A stretch of 64,000 bases of DNA from Orientallactaga sibirica (taxonomy: Eukaryota; Chordata; Mammalia; Rodentia; Dipodidae), in contig JAEOAD010000015.1 of NCBI GenBank assembly GCA_036365145.1, positions 11,091,501-11,155,500 on the forward strand, written 5' to 3'. A program made the position numbers and the translations under genes. Below are positions 1-11,749 of this stretch, in pieces (the stretch's first letter is position 1; each line of letters opens with the position of its first letter). Below the pieces are notes generated by a model. It did not search any database, was not told where the DNA came from, and saw nothing but the letters and a program-made list of their open reading frames with translations.

Positions 1-317
1 TTTCATCTTGCTAGGAGTGCAGTGTTGCTGGTTTCTACATATGTAGACACATACATTTATCCATCTTTCAAAGGGAAGGCAGACTTGTTTGGCTGTGAAT
101 TCACTTGTTTACAAAGTCCATCACCACAAAACAAAAGTCCACCAAGTTTTTACATTCAGAAAGGAAATGTCACTTGGGGAATAACCCTAGTTTTCAGGAA
201 GATGCTTTTTTCATAATGTTTTCCAACATTGCAGAATCAAGGATTGCTTCTGGGCTAGGTCTCACTGCACTCGAAGCAGAAGCCTCAAATAACCTCTCAG
301 ATTTCTTTGTCATCGTT

Positions 318-675
318 TGTTGTAGTCAGCTCCACGTTGCTGTGATTAATATTCAACCAGACACAGTTTATGGGAGGAAGGGATTTATTACAGGCTTACA
401 GATCCAAAGGACGGTCCATCAATGGCAGAAGCAGCTGCTTAGTTCTGTATACCCAACCACAGAGAAACAACTGCAGCAAGCAAACCTCAGCACCAGCAGA
501 CAGCATGAAGAACCATGCCAAGCTCAAACTGTTCTCTGAACAACCTTTGGGCTGGAATTCGGATCTGCCCAGTGACACGCCCCCTCTACCAGGAATCTGG
601 TAGAGGTAGGGGCTGAAGTTGCAAATTCAATTTTAATAAAATGAGTGTATGGGGCCACACATTCAACTACCACAC
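318..675 (-). mobile_element. MaLR-type LTR (ORR1/MT-like)
   Basis: Its minus-strand reading ends near CAATGGCAGAAG and contains the GGAAGGGATTTATTACAGGC stretch shared with 21365-21707. It belongs to the non-autonomous ERVL-MaLR group of rodents. Confidence 0.65.
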
Positions 676-794
676 TGTTGATTTGATTCTGCCCTCTGCT
701 GAAGACCATGCCCAGCAATACATAAGTATACACCAGCCTCTTCCCCGTCACTAGCACTGGTAAGATCATACAAACATTTGGATGCATTGGGCTG

Positions 795-1025
795 TTGGTG
801 GAAATGCAAAATGGTATAGCAGCTTTGGGGAAGAGGATGAAGGCTCCTCAAGAAATTTAAAATGATCAAGTAATCCCATTTTCTAGTATTGTTGCAAAAT
901 AATTGAAGTCAGGATCCCAAAAGAACATTAGCACTCCTACGTGTTTCCTGTAGTGCTATTCACAGTAACCAAGGTGTGGAAATAAGTGTCCATCCATAGA
1001 TGGGAAAAAACAATGTATGTACATG
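795..1025 (+). mobile_element. L1 3' fragment
   Basis: TTGGTGGAAATGCAAAATGG through CACAGTAACCAAGGTGTGGA and GTCCATCCATAGATGG is the usual end of L1 ORF2 and start of the 3' UTR, heavily mutated. Confidence 0.75.
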
Positions 1026-1540
1026 TGTATTAGTTACTTTTTCCTTGATGTGACAAAATGCATGGCCAAAAGAAAGATTTTTAAAATAATATTTACTTGC
1101 GGGGGGTGTGTGTGTGGATAGAGAATGGGCTTACCAGGGCCTCCTACCACCCACAAAATGAACTCTGTATGCAAGTGCTACTTTGTGCATCTGGATTTAT
1201 GTGGGTACTGTATAACCTAACCCTGGCCATCAAGCTTTGCAAGCAAGTAAGCATCTTTAACTGCTGAGCTATCTCCCCAGCCCAGAGAAAGGATTTGTTT
1301 ATGCTTACAATTTGAGGCTACAGTCTGTCCTGGAGGGGAAGGCATGGTGGCAGGAGCTTAAAGCAGCTGGTCACATTCACGTTCAGTAGATAGTGGAGAA
1401 GCAGAAAGCTTTGAATACTGGTGCTCAGCTCTAGTTTTTATACAGTCCAGGACCCAGCCTAATGAATAATGTCACACATAATAAAAGTCATTTAACCTAA
1501 TGATGACAATCCCTCACAGGTATGCCCAGAGGCTAGTTTC
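1026..1540 (-). mobile_element. MaLR-type repeat split by a SINE
   Basis: Left part 1026-1086 and right part 1286-1540 (GGGGAAGGCATGGTGGCAGG block) are one old LTR-type repeat interrupted by the B2-type SINE at 1087-1285. Confidence 0.6.
1087..1285 (-). mobile_element. B2-type SINE (dipodid form)
   Basis: Minus-strand copy of the tRNA-derived SINE that dominates this window. In + orientation the family starts GGGCTGGAGAGATGGCTTAG (tRNA-like head with A and B boxes), continues through a CAGATGCACAAGGTG body and ends in CT-rich and A-rich sequence. AGAAAGATTT before and AGAAAGGATTT after mark the target duplication. Confidence 0.85.
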
Positions 1541-1865
1541 TGTTGGAGGGGGTGTCTCAGAGCTCTCCTCCCAGCCTGCCATAAGTGAGGCTTTCAAATA
1601 TCTCATTTTCTCAAAGGGCTTAGTGGTGGTCTCACCAGCCTGGCTCCTTCCCTGACCACTGGGCCCCACCTCTACACATGTCCCAAGGCCCTTCCCCCTT
1701 CTCTACAAGGAGCATATATAAGGTCTCTCTCAGATACCCTTTTATTCTTTGGCTCCTCCATGAGCTAAGGTAAGTTTTCTGCTTGTTCTTCTGTCTCTTT
1801 TTTTGTCTCTCCCTTTTCCTTCTATACTATACTATTTAATCTTTCTATACTATTTCATCTCATTC
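1541..1865. other. Unassigned stretch
   Basis: No coding potential. A TATA-like GCATATATAAGG sits near 1712 in C/T-rich surroundings, which would fit an eroded LTR, but no boundaries are visible. Confidence 0.3.
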
Positions 1866-2214
1866 TGTGGTAGTTTGAATAGATGGCCTCCAATATATTC
1901 AGGATTTTATTACAGTATCACTGGTATCACTGGGCAGATCTTAGGGTCCAGCTGTACAGTGTGGTGGTGGATTTGCAATTCCACTCTAAAGATATGCAAA
2001 GTGACTGGAGTTACTGAAGTGTGCTGTGTGGTGTGGCTTTTAGGTTTTGACTTGTAGCTTTTTCTCTCTCTGCTTGGACCTTTGAGAGGAGCCAAACTTC
2101 TTCTGCTGTTATGGAACTTCCCCTAGATCTGTAAGCTTCAATATAAACATCCTTTCTTCCATAACTGTGCCTAGTCTGGAAGTTCATTTCAGCAACCTGA
2201 AGCTGTCTAGTACA
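1866..2214 (+). mobile_element. MaLR-type LTR (ORR1/MT-like), nearly complete
   Basis: Begins TGTGGTAGTTTGAATAGATG and ends AGTACACA, with the CTTCCCCTAGATCTGTAAGC region before a degenerate poly(A) signal and the GAAGTTCATTTCAGCAACC tail. Typical of rodent ERVL-MaLR LTRs. Confidence 0.8.
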
Positions 2215-2413
2215 CATTCGCTCCAGTTCTCCCTCACTCTCCCAGCTTCTCAGTTCAGATTCCAGTAGGTTTTCCACCCCAGGTTTTCCAAAGTTCCCAT
2301 ATGCCTGCCCTGCTGTACCCCTAAGCTGGCACAAGTCCCAGAGGCTACCTCCCAGTTTCTTCCACAGCTGTCCCTTGTCCTCTTGTTCTCCTAAACCAAA
2401 ATTGCTGCTCTTG

Positions 2414-2567
2414 CCAGGCATGGTGGCACACGCCTTTAATCCCAGCACTCAGAAGACAGAGGTAGGAGGATCACCCTGATTTCGAGGCCACCCAGAGACT
2501 ACATTGTGAATTCCAGGTCAGCCTGAGCTAGAGTGAGACCCTACTTTGAAAAACAAACAAACAAACA
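2414..2567 (+). mobile_element. B1 SINE
   Basis: 7SL-derived element (CCAGGCATGGTGGCACACGC to GAGACCCTACTTTG) with an AAAC-rich tail. AAAATTGCTGCTCT flanks it on both sides as a target duplication. Confidence 0.95.
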
Positions 2568-2747
2568 AAAATTGCTGCTCTCTATACCACCAGTAAAATA
2601 ATTCCCTACCCCAAGGAAACTGTCTTGGAACCTCTGTTCTGGAACCTATATTTCCTAGGTGATTCTAGGTCCTATCAATTTGAAGATCAATATAAATCAT
2701 CACCTGTAGTAGGATTCAATTCAGCTTTTAAAACAAGGGAATTCTGG

Positions 2748-2998
2748 GACTGGAGAGATGGCTTAGCGGTTAAGGCACCTGCCTGCTAAGCCTAACAACG
2801 CCAGTTCCAATCTGCAGGTCCCACATTTAGCCAGATGCAAAGTGACGCAAGGGTGCAATGCCACACTTGTCCACAAGGGGGCGCACGTATCTGGACTTTG
2901 TTCACAGCGGCTGAGAGGCTGCTGGTGGCACCCATTCTCTGTCTTCCTCTCCCTCTCTCTCTGTCTCCAAAATAAAAATAAATATTTAAAAAAATAAG
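2748..2998 (+). mobile_element. B2-type SINE
   Basis: Full-length long subtype with an extra GCAATGCCACACTTGTCCAC body segment, CT-rich end and A-rich tail. Confidence 0.92.
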
Positions 2999-3209
2999 AA
3001 GGGAAATCTATAATCTGCAACAACATGTATGGGTTTTGAAAAGCAAGTCCTAGAAAGACAAAGCTACCTCATTCCACTTAGCTGGGAAACTTAAAATAGT
3101 CAAATGTATAGAACCCAGGAGTGGCATAGTGGCTTCAAGGGGCTAGAATGAGAGGACAACAGATAGTTACTGATCAATAGGCATGAAGTTTGAATTAAAA
3201 ATTGTACCT

Positions 3210-3371
3210 AAGCCGGGCGTGGTGGCGCACGCCTTTAATCCCAGCACTCGGAAGGCAGAGGTAGGAGGATCACCGAGAGTTCAAGGCCACTCTGAGACTA
3301 CATAGTTAATTCCAGGTCAGCCTGGACTAGAGTGAAACACTACCTTGGAAAACCAAAAAAAAAAAAAAAAA
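3210..3371 (+). mobile_element. B1 SINE
   Basis: GCCGGGCGTGGTGGCGCACG head, 15-A tail, GTACCTA target duplication. Confidence 0.95.
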
Positions 3372-3856
3372 GTACCTATATACAAGTTACTAATGTACAC
3401 TAAGACGAGGAGGGTACATCTCATGTGAAGTATTCATGTAACAAAACAAAAAATTTTTAAAAGCTAAATCAGCCTTCAAAATATTATTAAGTTCTACCTC
3501 TTCCATTTGTTCATTTTTCTTCTATAACTTCTCCCATATTCTGGCCTTCTGTCTCATTTTCTCAACTTTTGCTTGCCCCTATACATGTGACCCCAAACTC
3601 TATAGAGAGGTCCAAGTGTTTCTAGTCAGTGACCTCAAAAAGTCCTAGGAAGCCCTTGTTCCCAAAATTGAGTTTGGACCCCGTACCTTCTCCCTAGAAT
3701 CGTTGGCATTTGTCCTTAGGGGTTATTTAGTGTGTTCCATATCTACTTCATTTTGGTGGATCCTTGAGCAAACATTCAAGTAATTTGAGCATGTACTTTG
3801 TTACAGGTGCAGGAGACATAGTGGTGGGCAAACTAACTAAAAAAAAAAAAAAAATA

Positions 3857-4058
3857 TCTTCGGCTGGGGAGATGGTTCAGTAGTTAAACCTTCTTGCTTA
3901 TAAAGTCTGCTGGCCAAGGCTTGATTTCCCAGTATCCACACAAAGCCAGGTGCACAAAGTGGCATATGCATTTGGATTTCATTTGTAGCAGCAGAAGACG
4001 CTGGCATTCTCATACTTGCCTCTCTCTCTCTCCCCTCATCAATCAATCAATCAATCCC
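3857..4058 (+). mobile_element. B2-type SINE, divergent
   Basis: CTGGGGAGATGGTTCAGTAG head, CAATCAAT tail. Confidence 0.85.
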
Positions 4059-4059
4059 T

Positions 4060-4540
4060 GGATGTGTTAGGATTCCCTAGAGGAGCCAAAACAGTAGAAT
4101 GTATACATATTGTAAATGGGGCATTTTAAGATTGGCTTACTGAATATGGGCTAGGTAGTCCCAACAATGACTAAAGGCTGGAGAGTCTGAGAACCCAGTA
4201 GTTATTTAGTTCACAAGGCTAGATGCCTCAATAGTCTTAATCTGGCACTGAAGGGCTGGAGGATTCTTGGAGAGCCACTGGTCTTCAGTCCACGTTGGAA
4301 GACTGAAGAAGCTGTATTCTGATGTCAGTGAAGGTTAGCAGCAACAGGGTTGATAGGCTCACCAGCAAATAGCAAGGATGGCCAGGTTTATTTTTCCAGG
4401 AACATATTTATATGTAGGCTACTACTGGAAGGCAGTTAATCTTAGTGGTGGTCTCACCAGCATCCTTACATCCTTACAGACCTTCCCAAGAGACATGTTT
4501 CTTGTTTAATTTGTGATCTTCTCAACGTGATAATAGAGAT
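4060..4540. mobile_element. Old LTR-type repeat, family uncertain
   Basis: GTTAGGATTCCCTAGAGGAG onward matches a dispersed rodent repeat I recall with LTR character. There are no clear ends. Confidence 0.5.
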
Positions 4541-4645
4541 TTAATTGTCATACTGGAGAAGGCATGTCTTAAACTATAAAATGGGGTTTTGATATAGCTG
4601 TGGAGAAAAGACAGGAGGATATATGGATGAGAGTGCAATCTTTTT

Positions 4646-4838
4646 TATTTGAGAGAGAGGGTCAGAGGCAGAGGGAGAATGGGTGCTCCAGAGCCTCCTA
4701 GCCACTGCAAATGAACTCCAGATGCATATGCCATGCCACCTTGTGCATCTGTCTTTATGTGGGTAGTAAGGAATTGAACCTGGGTCTTTTAGTTTTGCTG
4801 GCAAGTGCCTTAACTGCTAAGCCATCTTTCCAGCCCCA
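4646..4838 (-). mobile_element. B2-type SINE
   Basis: AGTGCAAT on both sides marks the target duplication. Confidence 0.9.
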
Positions 4839-5263
4839 AAGTGCAATTTTTCACACTGTGAAAAAGGTCATTGTTTAGAAAGTACTGTGTAATACCTAAA
4901 AGAAATAGGAGAGGAAGCATATTCCAGGCCAGCAGCGTGCAGGAGCATGCTGGTGTGTTCAGGAATCGTGAACTTGAGTGGCATGAGAGGGGAGAGTAGG
5001 GGATGAGCTCAGAGAGGCACTGCTGTGGCTCAGTGGAATGGGATGTTACAAGAGCTTTCTGAACAGACAAGAATCCTGAAATGACTTAGCTATTTCTCTA
5101 AATCTGTTCTTTTATCTGAAAATGGTCCTAAAACCTCAGTTGTCAATAATTAATTACATAGCTAATGGGCAGTGCCCAGCATATAATCAGGAGTCAATAG
5201 ATGCTGTATGGCCCACTAAATTGAGGAGTTATATCAGATGTTGGACTCAAATGTGGTTTTGAA

Positions 5264-5474
5264 GATTTATTTATTTATTTATTTATTTATTTGAGAGACA
5301 GAGAAAGAGGCAGAGAGAATGGGCACACCAGGGCCTCTAGTCACTGCAAACAAACCCCCATACATGTGCCACTTTGTGCATCTGGCTTACAGTAAGTAGG
5401 TCCTGGATTATTGAACCTGGGTCCTTTGGCTTTGCAGGCAAACACCTTAACCGCTAAGCCATCTCTCCAGCCCC
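5264..5474 (-). mobile_element. B2-type SINE
   Basis: Poly(ATTT) head (antisense tail). CAAATGTGGTTTT repeats on both sides as target duplication. Confidence 0.93.
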
Positions 5475-5765
5475 TCAAATGTGGTTTTAAATCTCAGTTC
5501 TGCCACTGACCATGTGAATGTGGTTAAACTAAACCTCTATGGGCTTTAATTTGTCCAGTGACCCTATAAGATGAGGACAGTGTGTGAAGTGCAAACACAA
5601 AGGCAGATGTAGTGGGTACTTGAATGAATATGGCTATGTATATATTGAAATGTTTAAGAAAAATCACTTCAAATCCATTTTTAGTAAGTTAGGTAAATTC
5701 TGTAAATTGGCTGGTATTCTGTTTGGCAAATGGACTTTCAGTGATGGTTTTGGAGACTGTTTTTT

Positions 5766-5916
5766 CTTTTCTTTCTTTCTTCTTTCTTTCTTCTTTCCCC
5801 TTCCTTCCTCCCTTCCTTCCTCCTCCCCCTCCCTCCTCCCTCCCTCCCTCCCTTCCTCCCTCCCTCCCTCCCTCCCTCCCTCCCTTCCTTCCTTCTTTCC
5901 TTCCTTCCTTCCTTCA
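5766..5916 (+). repeat. CTTT / CCTT pyrimidine microsatellite
   Basis: Compound CTTT, CCTT and CCCT repeats, about 150 nt. It adjoins a MaLR-type LTR fragment on its right. Open frames through it (200 codons) are not genes. Confidence 0.95.
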
Positions 5917-5959
5917 AGTTGCTGCTGTTTTGCCTCTCAAGTTACTCCAGCACCTGGGA

Positions 5960-6308
5960 CACCTCCTTTACAGCTCGTGGTCCACATAGACTCCTGTGTG
6001 AATACCCCAACTAGTGGTGCTGTTTGGGAAGGTTATGGAACTTTTAGCAGGTGGAAACTTGCTGGAGGAAATGTATCATTAGGGATGAACCTTGAGTTTT
6101 TTGTTGTTGTTGTTATTGTTTGTTTTTTTTTAATCCCAACCTTACTTCCTGTTCTTGCTCGGCTTCCTAATTCTAGAGAGATGTGACACAGGCTTCCCTT
6201 CCATCAGGAAACTTCCCCTTAAAACTGTAAGCTGAACTAAACCATGTTCTCCCATAAGCTGCTTCTGGTTGAGTGTTTTGTCCCAGCAACAAGAAGATAA
6301 CTGACACA
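5960..6308 (+). mobile_element. MaLR-type LTR, 5' truncated
   Basis: GGTGCTGTTTGGGAAGGTTA through AACTGACACACA is the ORR1/MT-like pattern. Confidence 0.75.
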
Positions 6309-6435
6309 CAGCTCATAGCTACTGTCTGTGGTAGCAAACAACTTGCTGATGCAGAGTTCTTGTGCATGTCTACAACACTTGCCACAGTTAAAGCTGAGGG
6401 TGGGAAAAATGCGTGGTTACTGAATGAGAAAAGTT

Positions 6436-6787
6436 TGTGATTTGGGGGAATAGCTCTATAGTAAAAGTGTGCTTTCTGACCAAGCATGAGGATCTGAGCT
6501 AGATCCCCACAACTCATGTAAAAAGCCAGGAATGGCCAGCTACGCATATCTCAGTGTTGAGTAGGGGCAAAGACAGGACAACCAGAAGGGTCAGCCAGGG
6601 TCGTGGGGAATGACAGTCTCTAGGTTCAGTGAGAGACCCCGTCTCAGGGAAATAAGTTGAAAGAGTGATAGAGGAGGATATCTGTTGACCTTTACTGGTC
6701 CCCACATTCCTGAGATGTATGCATCTGCTCATACACATGTATACAACATGTGCACACACACACAAAATGCTAAATAAAAATACTTTA
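6436..6787 (+). mobile_element. B4-like SINE (ID plus B1 fusion)
   Basis: Decayed tRNA-like head, B1-like middle (GAGAGACCCCGTCTCAGGGA), then a CA-rich tail. Matches the rodent B4/RSINE layout. Confidence 0.7.
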
Positions 6788-6802
6788 AAATATAGAATTT
6801 TC

Positions 6803-6970
6803 TGTGCTGCAGATATGGCTTAGTGGTTAAGGCGCTTGTCGTGAAGCCTATGGATCCATGTTCAACTCTCCAGGTTCTGTGTAAGCCAGACGCAAGGTGA
6901 CGCAAAAGCACAAGGTCACACATGTGCCATCTGGAATTTGAATACAGTGGCTGGAGGCCCTAGCACTACA

Positions 6971-7001
<31 letters not shown>

Positions 7002-7052
7002 GTCTCTCATTCTCACTCTTGCTCTCACTTTTGCTCTCTCAGATTAAAAAAA
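6803..7052 (+). mobile_element. B2-type SINE
   Basis: ATAGAATTTTC target duplication on both sides, with a long TCTC tail. Confidence 0.9.
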
Positions 7053-8040
7053 AATAGAATTTTCCTTTGCTGATAGTTTTAGATATAAATTGAGAATATA
7101 CCAGCACATATATAACACTAACATTTAAAGATCTTGCACTATAAAATTAAGAGACTTTTCATTCTTGTTTTCCCATCTGTGACTTCTTTGTTCAATCATC
7201 ATAAAACTTACTTTGTTCTGAGTCTTAATTCTTCCAGTGTGCCCTGTAGGCAAAGAATGATGCATAGTTTTCAAAGAAGAAACATGTTATGAATTAGCTC
7301 AAGAACTGACGAAACGAAAAAGTTGAATCTTTGTTTTCCAAGGTTACTCTACTTTCTGGAGAAGTCATGGTTTGGGTTATAAGAAAATAATTTAGACTCA
7401 CGATGGATGTTCTTTAATAATGTGGAATTCCAAGCACATGGGAGAATGAGAACAGGGCTTGGAGTCAGAATACTAAATGTCACTTCCTGTCTCCACAAAA
7501 GGCTGGCACTCTCTGACCTATGGAGTCAATCTGGGTGGTAAATTTGTAGAATCAGTAAGATGCAAACCTGGGACCTATGTACCTCCTTTACTTATGGTGA
7601 GGATCAAGTGAGGTAACAGACATGGACGGCTGGCTGACTATAAATCACTGTGCAAATATTATGATGAGGTGTGTGAGAGCCAGCCTTAGCTGCAGGAAGG
7701 GCTCAGAGGGAGAGGAAAAGTGTGTGACCTGGAAACCAAAGAAAGAGTGACTTTGTTTCTTGTTTGTTAGAAAGGAACTTTGTATCTGTCATCATTCCCT
7801 TAAGGTGGTACCAGAAACTTCATTTATATTCCTGACCTTCCTACTGATTCTATGACTTTAGTAAGTCCCTCAGATTACAAATACCATCACAGATTCCTTC
7901 TTCCTCCGACCTTCTGTGCCTTTTATTTTTGGGCAAACAGTTAATTCTTTTTGAGAGAGGAAATTAATCTGAAAAACGATGGAGGCACACATTTGCTCAC
8001 CATTTCCACAGCTGGTTGTAGTTTTCTTCTGTCAGAGAGA
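7053..8040. other. Unassigned intergenic stretch
   Basis: About 1 kb upstream of MATN3 without SINEs or open frames of note. It is the longest repeat-free part left of the gene; conservation is unknown. Confidence 0.4.
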
Positions 8041-8440
8041 CTTCCTCTACCATGTTTGTACAGGTGACTCTGCTGCTGACAAATTTTTTGGGCTTTTATA
8101 TGTCTCAGCACATCATTATTTTTCCTTTGCTTTCAAAAGGTATATTTGCAGGGTATAGAATATGTTGCCTCCCTGTCTTCTTGCATACATTGTTTCTGAT
8201 AAGAAATTTGCTGCACATTTTCATAGCATCAAATAATTTTCACAGATTTTGATCAATTTTTTTATAATATCACTGAGTTGAGATTGGCTCGAGGCCTTTT
8301 CATTTCTTGTGCCTGTTGGTTTGTGCATTTCATCACATGTGGGCATTCTTTAGCCATTATTTCTTCAAATGCGTTCGGTCCTCCTTTCTCCCTCCTTCAG
8401 AGATCTTACCTGGCTACAAAGATAAGGATGAACTGCCCAC
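8041..8440 (+). mobile_element. Ancient L1M 3' UTR fragment
   Basis: TATATTTGCAGGGTATAGAA and GCCATTATTTCTTCAAATGC are landmarks of old mammalian L1M 3' ends. Confidence 0.75.
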
Positions 8441-8493
8441 AGAGATGATTTGACATAAGACTTGGGAGTTGCACAAAACTGAAGATGTGGATA

Positions 8494-8771
8494 TATTTCT
8501 TTTTTTTAATTTTTTAAAATTATTTTATTTATTTTTGAGAGAGAGACAGAGAGAGACAGACAGAGAGAGAGGGAGACAGATAGAGATGGGTGCCCCAGCA
8601 GTCTCTCAGCTGCTGTGAATGAAATCCAGATGTGTGTGCCCCTTGTGGTCAAGTGCAGCATTGCGCCCTTGCATCACTTTGCATCTGGCTAAACGTGGGA
8701 CCTGGAGTTTGAAATCGGGTTTGTAGGCTTAGGAGGCAGGCGCCTTAACCGCTAAGCCATATCTCCAGCCC
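8494..8771 (-). mobile_element. B2-type SINE, long subtype
   Basis: TGTGGATATATTTCTTA target duplication on both sides. Confidence 0.93.
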
Positions 8772-9177
8772 TGTGGATATATTTCTTAACTTATTTAACA
8801 CAAGATAAATGAGAGAGGAAGGCCGATGTTAAGATTTGATTCATGCCTGTGTGACCAGGATAGTAATGGTTAAAGGACAGAGACGTGTTTAAAGAAAAGG
8901 ATGTTGAGTTCTTCTGGGTTGTGTTGAGCTGAAGGAGCCTTTGTAACCAACTAGAGAGTCCCAAAGAGGTAGTTACAAAAGTAGTTCTGTTGCCCAAGAG
9001 CACAGATTTGGAAATTAGTAATGCAGAGGTGGCAGCTAAAACCAATTAGTAGATAAAGTTCATATAAATGTTACTTGAGGAATGAAGGAAGTCATTTATA
9101 CCTTTTACTTCTAGCAAGTTCTTCTAAGAATCGAGGGAATAATTTAAGCACTTTTTGCATTTAAAAACAAATGGAAG

Positions 9178-9237
9178 GTCAGCCTGGGCTAGAGCGAGAC
9201 TCTACCTCGAAAAACCAAAAAAAAAAAAAAAAAAAAA
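9178..9237 (+). mobile_element. B1 SINE 3' fragment
   Basis: Only GGTCAGCCTGGGCTAGAGCG onward plus A tail. The ACAAATGGAA target duplication shows it inserted already truncated. Confidence 0.9.
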
Positions 9238-9239
9238 CA

Positions 9240-9540
9240 AATGGAAACTAAATGTCTCACAAAAGAAAATTGGTTAAATATGTGGAATATATATGGAATA
9301 CTATACAGCTATGTGAAATATTGGAGGAATATTTAAAAGCAGAAAATTTTTCATTATATATTAAGTACAAAAGGTTAGTTACATAACCATAATATATATC
9401 ATGATCTCATTTCTAATAAAATATGTATAAGCAGAGACAAAAGAGATATCACCACATAGCTTATCTTTGAGTAGTACAGTTTGGATTTTTTTTTTTTTTT
9501 TTTTAGTTTTAGTTACGTACATTTTCTATATTCTCTACTG
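9240..9540 (+). mobile_element. Ancient L1 3' fragment
   Basis: GGAATACTATACAGCTATGT and following sequence match old L1 3' ends. Confidence 0.65.
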
Positions 9541-9579
9541 TTTAAGTATACATGAGTTTTAAACTCAGGGGAAACCCTG

Positions 9580-9698
9580 GTGCATTTTTTTTTTTTTTTT
9601 AGGTAGGGTTTTGCTCTAGCTTAGGCTGACCTGGACTGGTAGTCTCAGGCTGGCCTTGAACTCACAGTGATCCTCCTACCTCCGCCTTCCGAGTGCCT
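9580..9698 (-). mobile_element. B1 SINE, 5' truncated
   Basis: Poly-T, then GGTAGGGTTTTGCTCTAGC to CCGCCTTCCGAGTGC. Confidence 0.9.
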
Positions 9699-9699
9699 A

Positions 9700-10317
9700 G
9701 TACAGTTTTCAAAACTTACTTTAAAAAAAAAGCCTGTGGACTTCCACAGTGTGTGGAGTGGGAAAGAAGAGAAGAAAGAGGCATAGGAGATGGACAGTTA
9801 TTGTAGAGTCAGGACTGTCTACCAACTGGGCAGAAAAGGGCTGAAGCTGGGATACCAGCCAAAAGTAGAATCAAGAGGCATTCAGATTTTATGATGAGTC
9901 ATTAATGCCCAAGGAGTTGAGGAATTGAGGTGTGATGAGTGGAGCAGGGAGGATTAGCTTAAGAAATGAGGGCTATGGAGATGTGTGATCATCAAGAGAA
10001 GAAGAGAAAAGTTGGCCAATAACAGGAGAGTGAGAGTGATTCACCACTCGTATGTCATCGTCCAGTTCAGCCAAGTCTTTCTTCCTTTGGCATGAGATCA
10101 CCATATCTCAGGTTGGAGCTTCTCCTTATGTCTGTGTGCCAGATGATGGAAGAGGAAGGGAAGAGCTGTAGCTAATCCAGGAAAGATACACAACAGAAGA
10201 AACAAATGCTTTCAGGCCATTGCTCACCATTACTGGACCTTGTCAGAGCTGATGGAGAAGTTATCTTTCAATACTCTAAAAACAATACAGGAATATTAAA
10301 GTGAAAAGAATTCAAAG
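9700..10317. other. Unassigned intergenic stretch
   Basis: Purine-rich, no open frame or recognised repeat. Confidence 0.35.
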
Positions 10318-10440
10318 CAAAGCACTACCGGTAGTCAAAAGCCTGAGGCAGGCAGATCACCAAGAGTTGAAGGCCAACTTAGTCTACATGCTGAGTTTAA
10401 GACAGTCTAGGTTATAGAGTGAGACTCTGCCCCCACCCCC
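10318..10440 (+). mobile_element. B1 SINE, divergent
   Basis: AGCCTGAGGCAGGCAGATCA to GTGAGACTCTGCCCCC. Confidence 0.75.
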
Positions 10441-10492
10441 ACAAAAAAAAAGGAAAGGAAAGGAAAGGAAAAAGAAAAGAAGAAGAAAGAGC
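10440..10492 (+). repeat. A-rich tail with GGAAA repeats
   Basis: GGAAA pentamers that grew out of the A-rich tail of a divergent B1. Confidence 0.85.
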
Positions 10493-10589
10493 TCTCATTT
10501 ATTTATGCCTTGGTTAGATGGTTTTCATTTTTGTAGATGCTCTCAGGTGGATATGCTGAGTCAGACCATTACTCCTTTTTTTCACATAT

Positions 10590-10593
10590 ATAC

Positions 10594-10625
<32 letters not shown>

Positions 10626-10813
10626 ATGGGCTTGCCAGCAGCCTCTCAGTGGCTGTGAGCAAACCCCAGATGCGTGTGCCTCCTTGTGGGCAAGTGTGGC
10701 ATTGCGCCCTTGTGTCACTGCGTCTGGCTAAAACGTGGGACATGGAGAATTGAAAGGGAGTTCTTAGGCTTAGCAGGCAGGCGCCTTCACTGCTAAGCCA
10801 TCTCTTCAGCCCT
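10590..10813 (-). mobile_element. B2-type SINE, long subtype
   Basis: First of three minus-strand B2-type copies lying end to end. Contains the GCATTGCGCCCTTGTGTCAC segment of the long subtype. Confidence 0.92.
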
Positions 10814-10829
10814 ATGTATATGTTTTAAA

Positions 10830-11026
10830 TAAATATTTTTATTCATTTATTAGAGAGAGAGAGAGAGAGAGGGAGAAAATGGGCATGCCAGGGCCTCCAG
10901 CCTCTACAAATGAACTCCAGACACATGTGTCACCATGTGCATCTGGCTTACATGGGTCCTGGGGAATTGAACGTGAGTCCTTAGGCTTTACAGGCATGTG
11001 CCTTAATGCTAAACCATCTCTCCTGC
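10830..11026 (-). mobile_element. B2-type SINE
   Basis: Second of the trio, short subtype. Confidence 0.92.
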
Positions 11027-11035
11027 CTGTTTAAA

Positions 11036-11238
11036 AATATTTTTATTTATTTATTTGCAAGCAGACAGAGATGGAGAGAGAGAGAGAGAGAATGGCAGGG
11101 CCCCCAGCTACTGCAAATGAACTCCAGACACATGTGACACCTTGTGCATCTGGTTTTATGTGTGTATTGGGGAATCAAACCCAGGCTGCTAGGTTTTGCA
11201 GGCAAGTGCCTTAACCACTGAGCCATCTCTCCAGCTCC
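11036..11238 (-). mobile_element. B2-type SINE
   Basis: Third of the trio, short subtype with TTTGCAAGCAGACAGAG. Confidence 0.92.
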
Positions 11239-11749
11239 CAGACCATTGCTCTTGATGCTATTTCTTCCATGAGCTTCTTGCCCAATAATAGCCTGGTGGT
11301 AGCCTAAGACCCACCACCCTGCTAGAGAAGGCCACTGTGTGGAGCCAATGCCTGGAACAGAGAGGTCTGTTCTCAGTCAGTGAAACGAAACAGAGCAAAG
11401 CCTTTCCTCCACAGTGCTCTACTTTTGGAAAAAGCAGCGCCAGGCTGTTTCTTCTACAAACAGTCTACCGTGCCTGCTGACCACTCTGCACAGCAAGGCT
11501 CAACACCAGCCCTGTTTTAGGAGATTCCATGTTCTGACATCTCAGTCCTAGTTTTGACTGTGAGCCTGCATGTGGTAAGGTCGACTTTCTGGGAACTGGG
11601 CAGTGAACAATTCAGGCATTGCCTCTGCGCTCCTGGTGCCTACATCCAATTGGGCATTACATGGCAAGACATAGCAAGCATGCTTGCTCAGATCTCTCTT
11701 TCTCTTCTTATAAAGCAAGTAATGCCATTGTGGCAACCTCCCCAGATCA
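11239..11749. other. Unassigned intergenic stretch
   Basis: About 0.5 kb without a recognised repeat. A short open frame overlapping it runs into the LTR at 11750 and is not convincing. Confidence 0.35.

Noticed and set aside
5584..6186. 200-codon ORF on the + strand
   Set aside because: Built from a CCTT microsatellite and a MaLR LTR fragment; no domain or splice context.
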